DNA from: Candidatus Shapirobacteria bacterium
GTDB taxonomy: Bacteria; Patescibacteriota; Microgenomatia; UBA12405
Direction: 5' to 3'
Length of the DNA: 14,457 bases
Assembly: GCA_003542615.1 (NCBI GenBank)
Contig: DPKG01000002.1
Span: 1 to 14,457 of the forward strand
Shown here: one piece after another, positions 13,450 to 14,457 of the stretch
Numbering within the stretch: the first letter of the stretch is position 1
How the letters are laid out: each line of letters opens with the position of its first letter
Notes under the pieces: model-generated
Databases searched by the model: none
Told to the model about the DNA's origin: nothing
What the model saw: only the letters and a program-made list of their open reading frames with translations
Translations under genes and position numbers: made by a program

Positions 13450-14457
13450 CTTCTGCTTGCCTAAATATGCCGGCTTCCCGACACCATTGTTAGTACACTC
13501 GGTATCCGCCACCTTACTAAATCCGCCCTGAGTATAGCCACTTACAAACCATCGATATTCATTTCCATTTTTGTAACATCCGAAATCTGTCGGACATTGT
13601 TTACAATTATTGCTTGAAGCACAGCTATCATTACTGGTAGACCACTTGCCGTCCTTACCGCAATAATAAGTCCTTCCGCTACATACTTCAGTCCGATTAC
13701 AGGCATTTGTCGATCCACAAAGTTGCTCATCATAATCCCATTTACCACTGACACAAACTGCTCTCACTGACAACTTATCTGTATTACAAATATCTGCCCC
13801 GGTTCCCGAACAAGTTCCGGAAGACGGAGGTTTCGTCGCCACTGCACCTGAAGGTGCCTTTGTCACCACTCCACCAGAAGGAACTGGTTTTACTGTCGGA
13901 CTGGTACAACTTTGGCCATATTCAAAACTACTACAACCACTTCCTGTTCTTTTTCCATTGATACAAGGACAACCAGAGGGAAAAGCTGTCGGACTGGTAC
14001 AAGATTGACCATAAAGATAGCTGGAACACCCGCTCCCTTGGTATTTACCATTAATACACTCACATTTCTGAATCGGTGTTGCAGTCGCTTTAGGTATAAC
14101 AGTAGTCGGAGCTACGCAAGTACTACACCCACCCGTACATCTTGTTGAACTTAACGTACCACTCTTACATGTATGTGAATAAGCTCCCACACCCACACCG
14201 CCATCTTTACATATAGTCTGACCATTTGCTATCCATATGTTATATCCGGTCAAGAAACAACTTGTCGCTTTTGGTACACATTTTCCATTAGCACACGCAC
14301 CGGAAGCACAACTTGCACTAATTGAACAATTACAACCATCAGGGACATTAATTTTATAATAAAGTCCGCTTGAATCTCGGCATTTATCCGGATTTTTACC
14401 ACAAATATACGACGTATCAGTATAATTTAACTTGTAATAACCATGTTCACACTTACT
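13240..14457 (-). CDS. Cys-rich multidomain surface protein with C-terminal dockerin, 5' end beyond window
   Basis: 405 residues are visible; the frame stays open to base 14457, so the true start and any signal peptide lie outside. Numbering is from the window edge. Residues 1-115 are Cys-rich (for example SCASGACANGKCVPKATSC). Two 31-residue tandem repeats span 132-193 (CECINGK... and CPCINGK...). A Pro/Ser/Thr linker covers 189-214. The Cys module shared with the adaptor gene is at 216-279 (WDYDEQLC, EVCSG). The C-terminal dockerin-type domain (337-405) has GDANCDGRIDAAGDYSLWYK and GTCDGKVTVDDYALWYKFF, with one Cys in each half that could pair. No enzyme motif is visible. The disulfide-rich build suggests an extracellular binding or stalk protein that docks onto a cohesin. 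It is followed after two bases by the adaptor gene. Confidence 0.85.
   Translation of the reverse strand, partial: SKCEHGYYKLNYTDTSYICGKNPDKCRDSSGLYYKINVPDGCNCSISASCASGACANGKCVPKATSCFLTGYNIWIANGQTICKDGGVGVGAYSHTCKSGTLSSTRCTGGCSTCVAPTTVIPKATATPIQKCECINGKYQGSGCSSYLYGQSCTSPTAFPSGCPCINGKRTGSGCSSFEYGQSCTSPTVKPVPSGGVVTKAPSGAVATKPPSSGTCSGTGADICNTDKLSVRAVCVSGKWDYDEQLCGSTNACNRTEVCSGRTYYCGKDGKWSTSNDSCASSNNCKQCPTDFGCYKNGNEYRWFVSGYTQGGFSKVADTECTNNGVGKPAYLGKQKGDANCDGRIDAAGDYSLWYKEFYDGNLGSIVKNSWNADFTGPNGTCDGKVTVDDYALWYKFFYDLNIGN
13621..13812 (-). repeat. Cys-rich module, copy in the partial surface gene
   Basis: Codons 216-279 of the visible frame. Landmarks WDYDEQLC and EVCSG match those at 12437-12640. 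Differences are spread through the module, so the two copies are old duplicates rather than a recent conversion. Confidence 0.8.
13879..14064 (-). repeat. Tandem 93-base (31-codon) Cys repeat
   Basis: Two adjacent units, 13972-14064 and 13879-13971. About 22 of 31 residues are identical, including CxCINGK, GSGCSS and YGQSCTSPT. Each carries four cysteines. Confidence 0.88.

Noticed and set aside
14251..14253. TTG as the start of the Cys-rich dockerin protein
   Set aside because: The frame stays open for a further 68 codons to the window edge, with the same Cys-rich composition, so the TTG is internal.
9775..14457. Cellulosome
   Set aside because: Cohesins and dockerins are present but no glycoside hydrolase, cellulose-binding domain or repeated scaffoldin was seen.
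1..14457. tRNA, rRNA, CRISPR array, insertion sequence or prophage genes
   Set aside because: No cloverleaf, regular spaced repeat, transposase motif or terminal inverted repeat was seen; gaps between genes are too short for most.

Overview
This AT-rich window is a chromosomal segment of an uncultivated, probably monoderm bacterium. The best fit is the Candidate Phyla Radiation (Patescibacteria), most likely the Microgenomates group. The grounds are inference: compact genes with short gaps, an rpsF-ssb-rpsR cluster closed by a terminator with no rplI (bL9 loss is reported for Microgenomates), TTG starts, TGA used as a stop (1219-1221 and 6177-6179, so not the Gracilibacteria code), and small LPXTG/cohesin/dockerin surface proteins. 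All 20 genes recognised are on the minus strand, so transcription runs from high to low coordinates. No tRNA, rRNA, CRISPR array or mobile element was seen. No gene-free stretch exceeds 300 bases; the longest is about 70 bases.

Layout in transcription order. (1) 14457-9775: a tight five-gene operon of exported proteins. It holds a Cys-rich dockerin protein cut by the window edge, a cohesin+dockerin adaptor, a membrane-anchored cohesin, a cohesin with an LPQTG sorting signal, and a membrane-anchored fibronectin-III-like protein ending in a disulfide-ready dockerin. It looks like a small non-cellulosomal surface complex and is the most novel part of the window. (2) 9730-8719: rpsU, yqeY and ybeY, translation and ribosome-maturation genes. 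YbeY lacks two of its three metal-binding histidines. (3) 8647-4727: dnaX, a membrane-anchored thermonuclease, an HNH-like protein, ybaB, recR and an unknown coiled-coil protein. This is the common dnaX-ybaB-recR replication/repair block with two nuclease-like genes inserted. (4) 4712-2084: cysS, rpsF, ssb and rpsR, closed by a strong hairpin terminator. (5) 1998-1: an unknown protein with barrel-sandwich-like hairpins, then an S41 C-terminal processing protease whose last residues lie beyond the window edge.

How they fit together: regions 2-5 are housekeeping genes for translation, replication and repair, plus envelope proteolysis. Region 1 builds an extracellular assembly in which cohesins on anchored proteins could hold dockerin-bearing partners through calcium-dependent contacts. 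A sortase for the LPQTG protein is needed but is not in the window.
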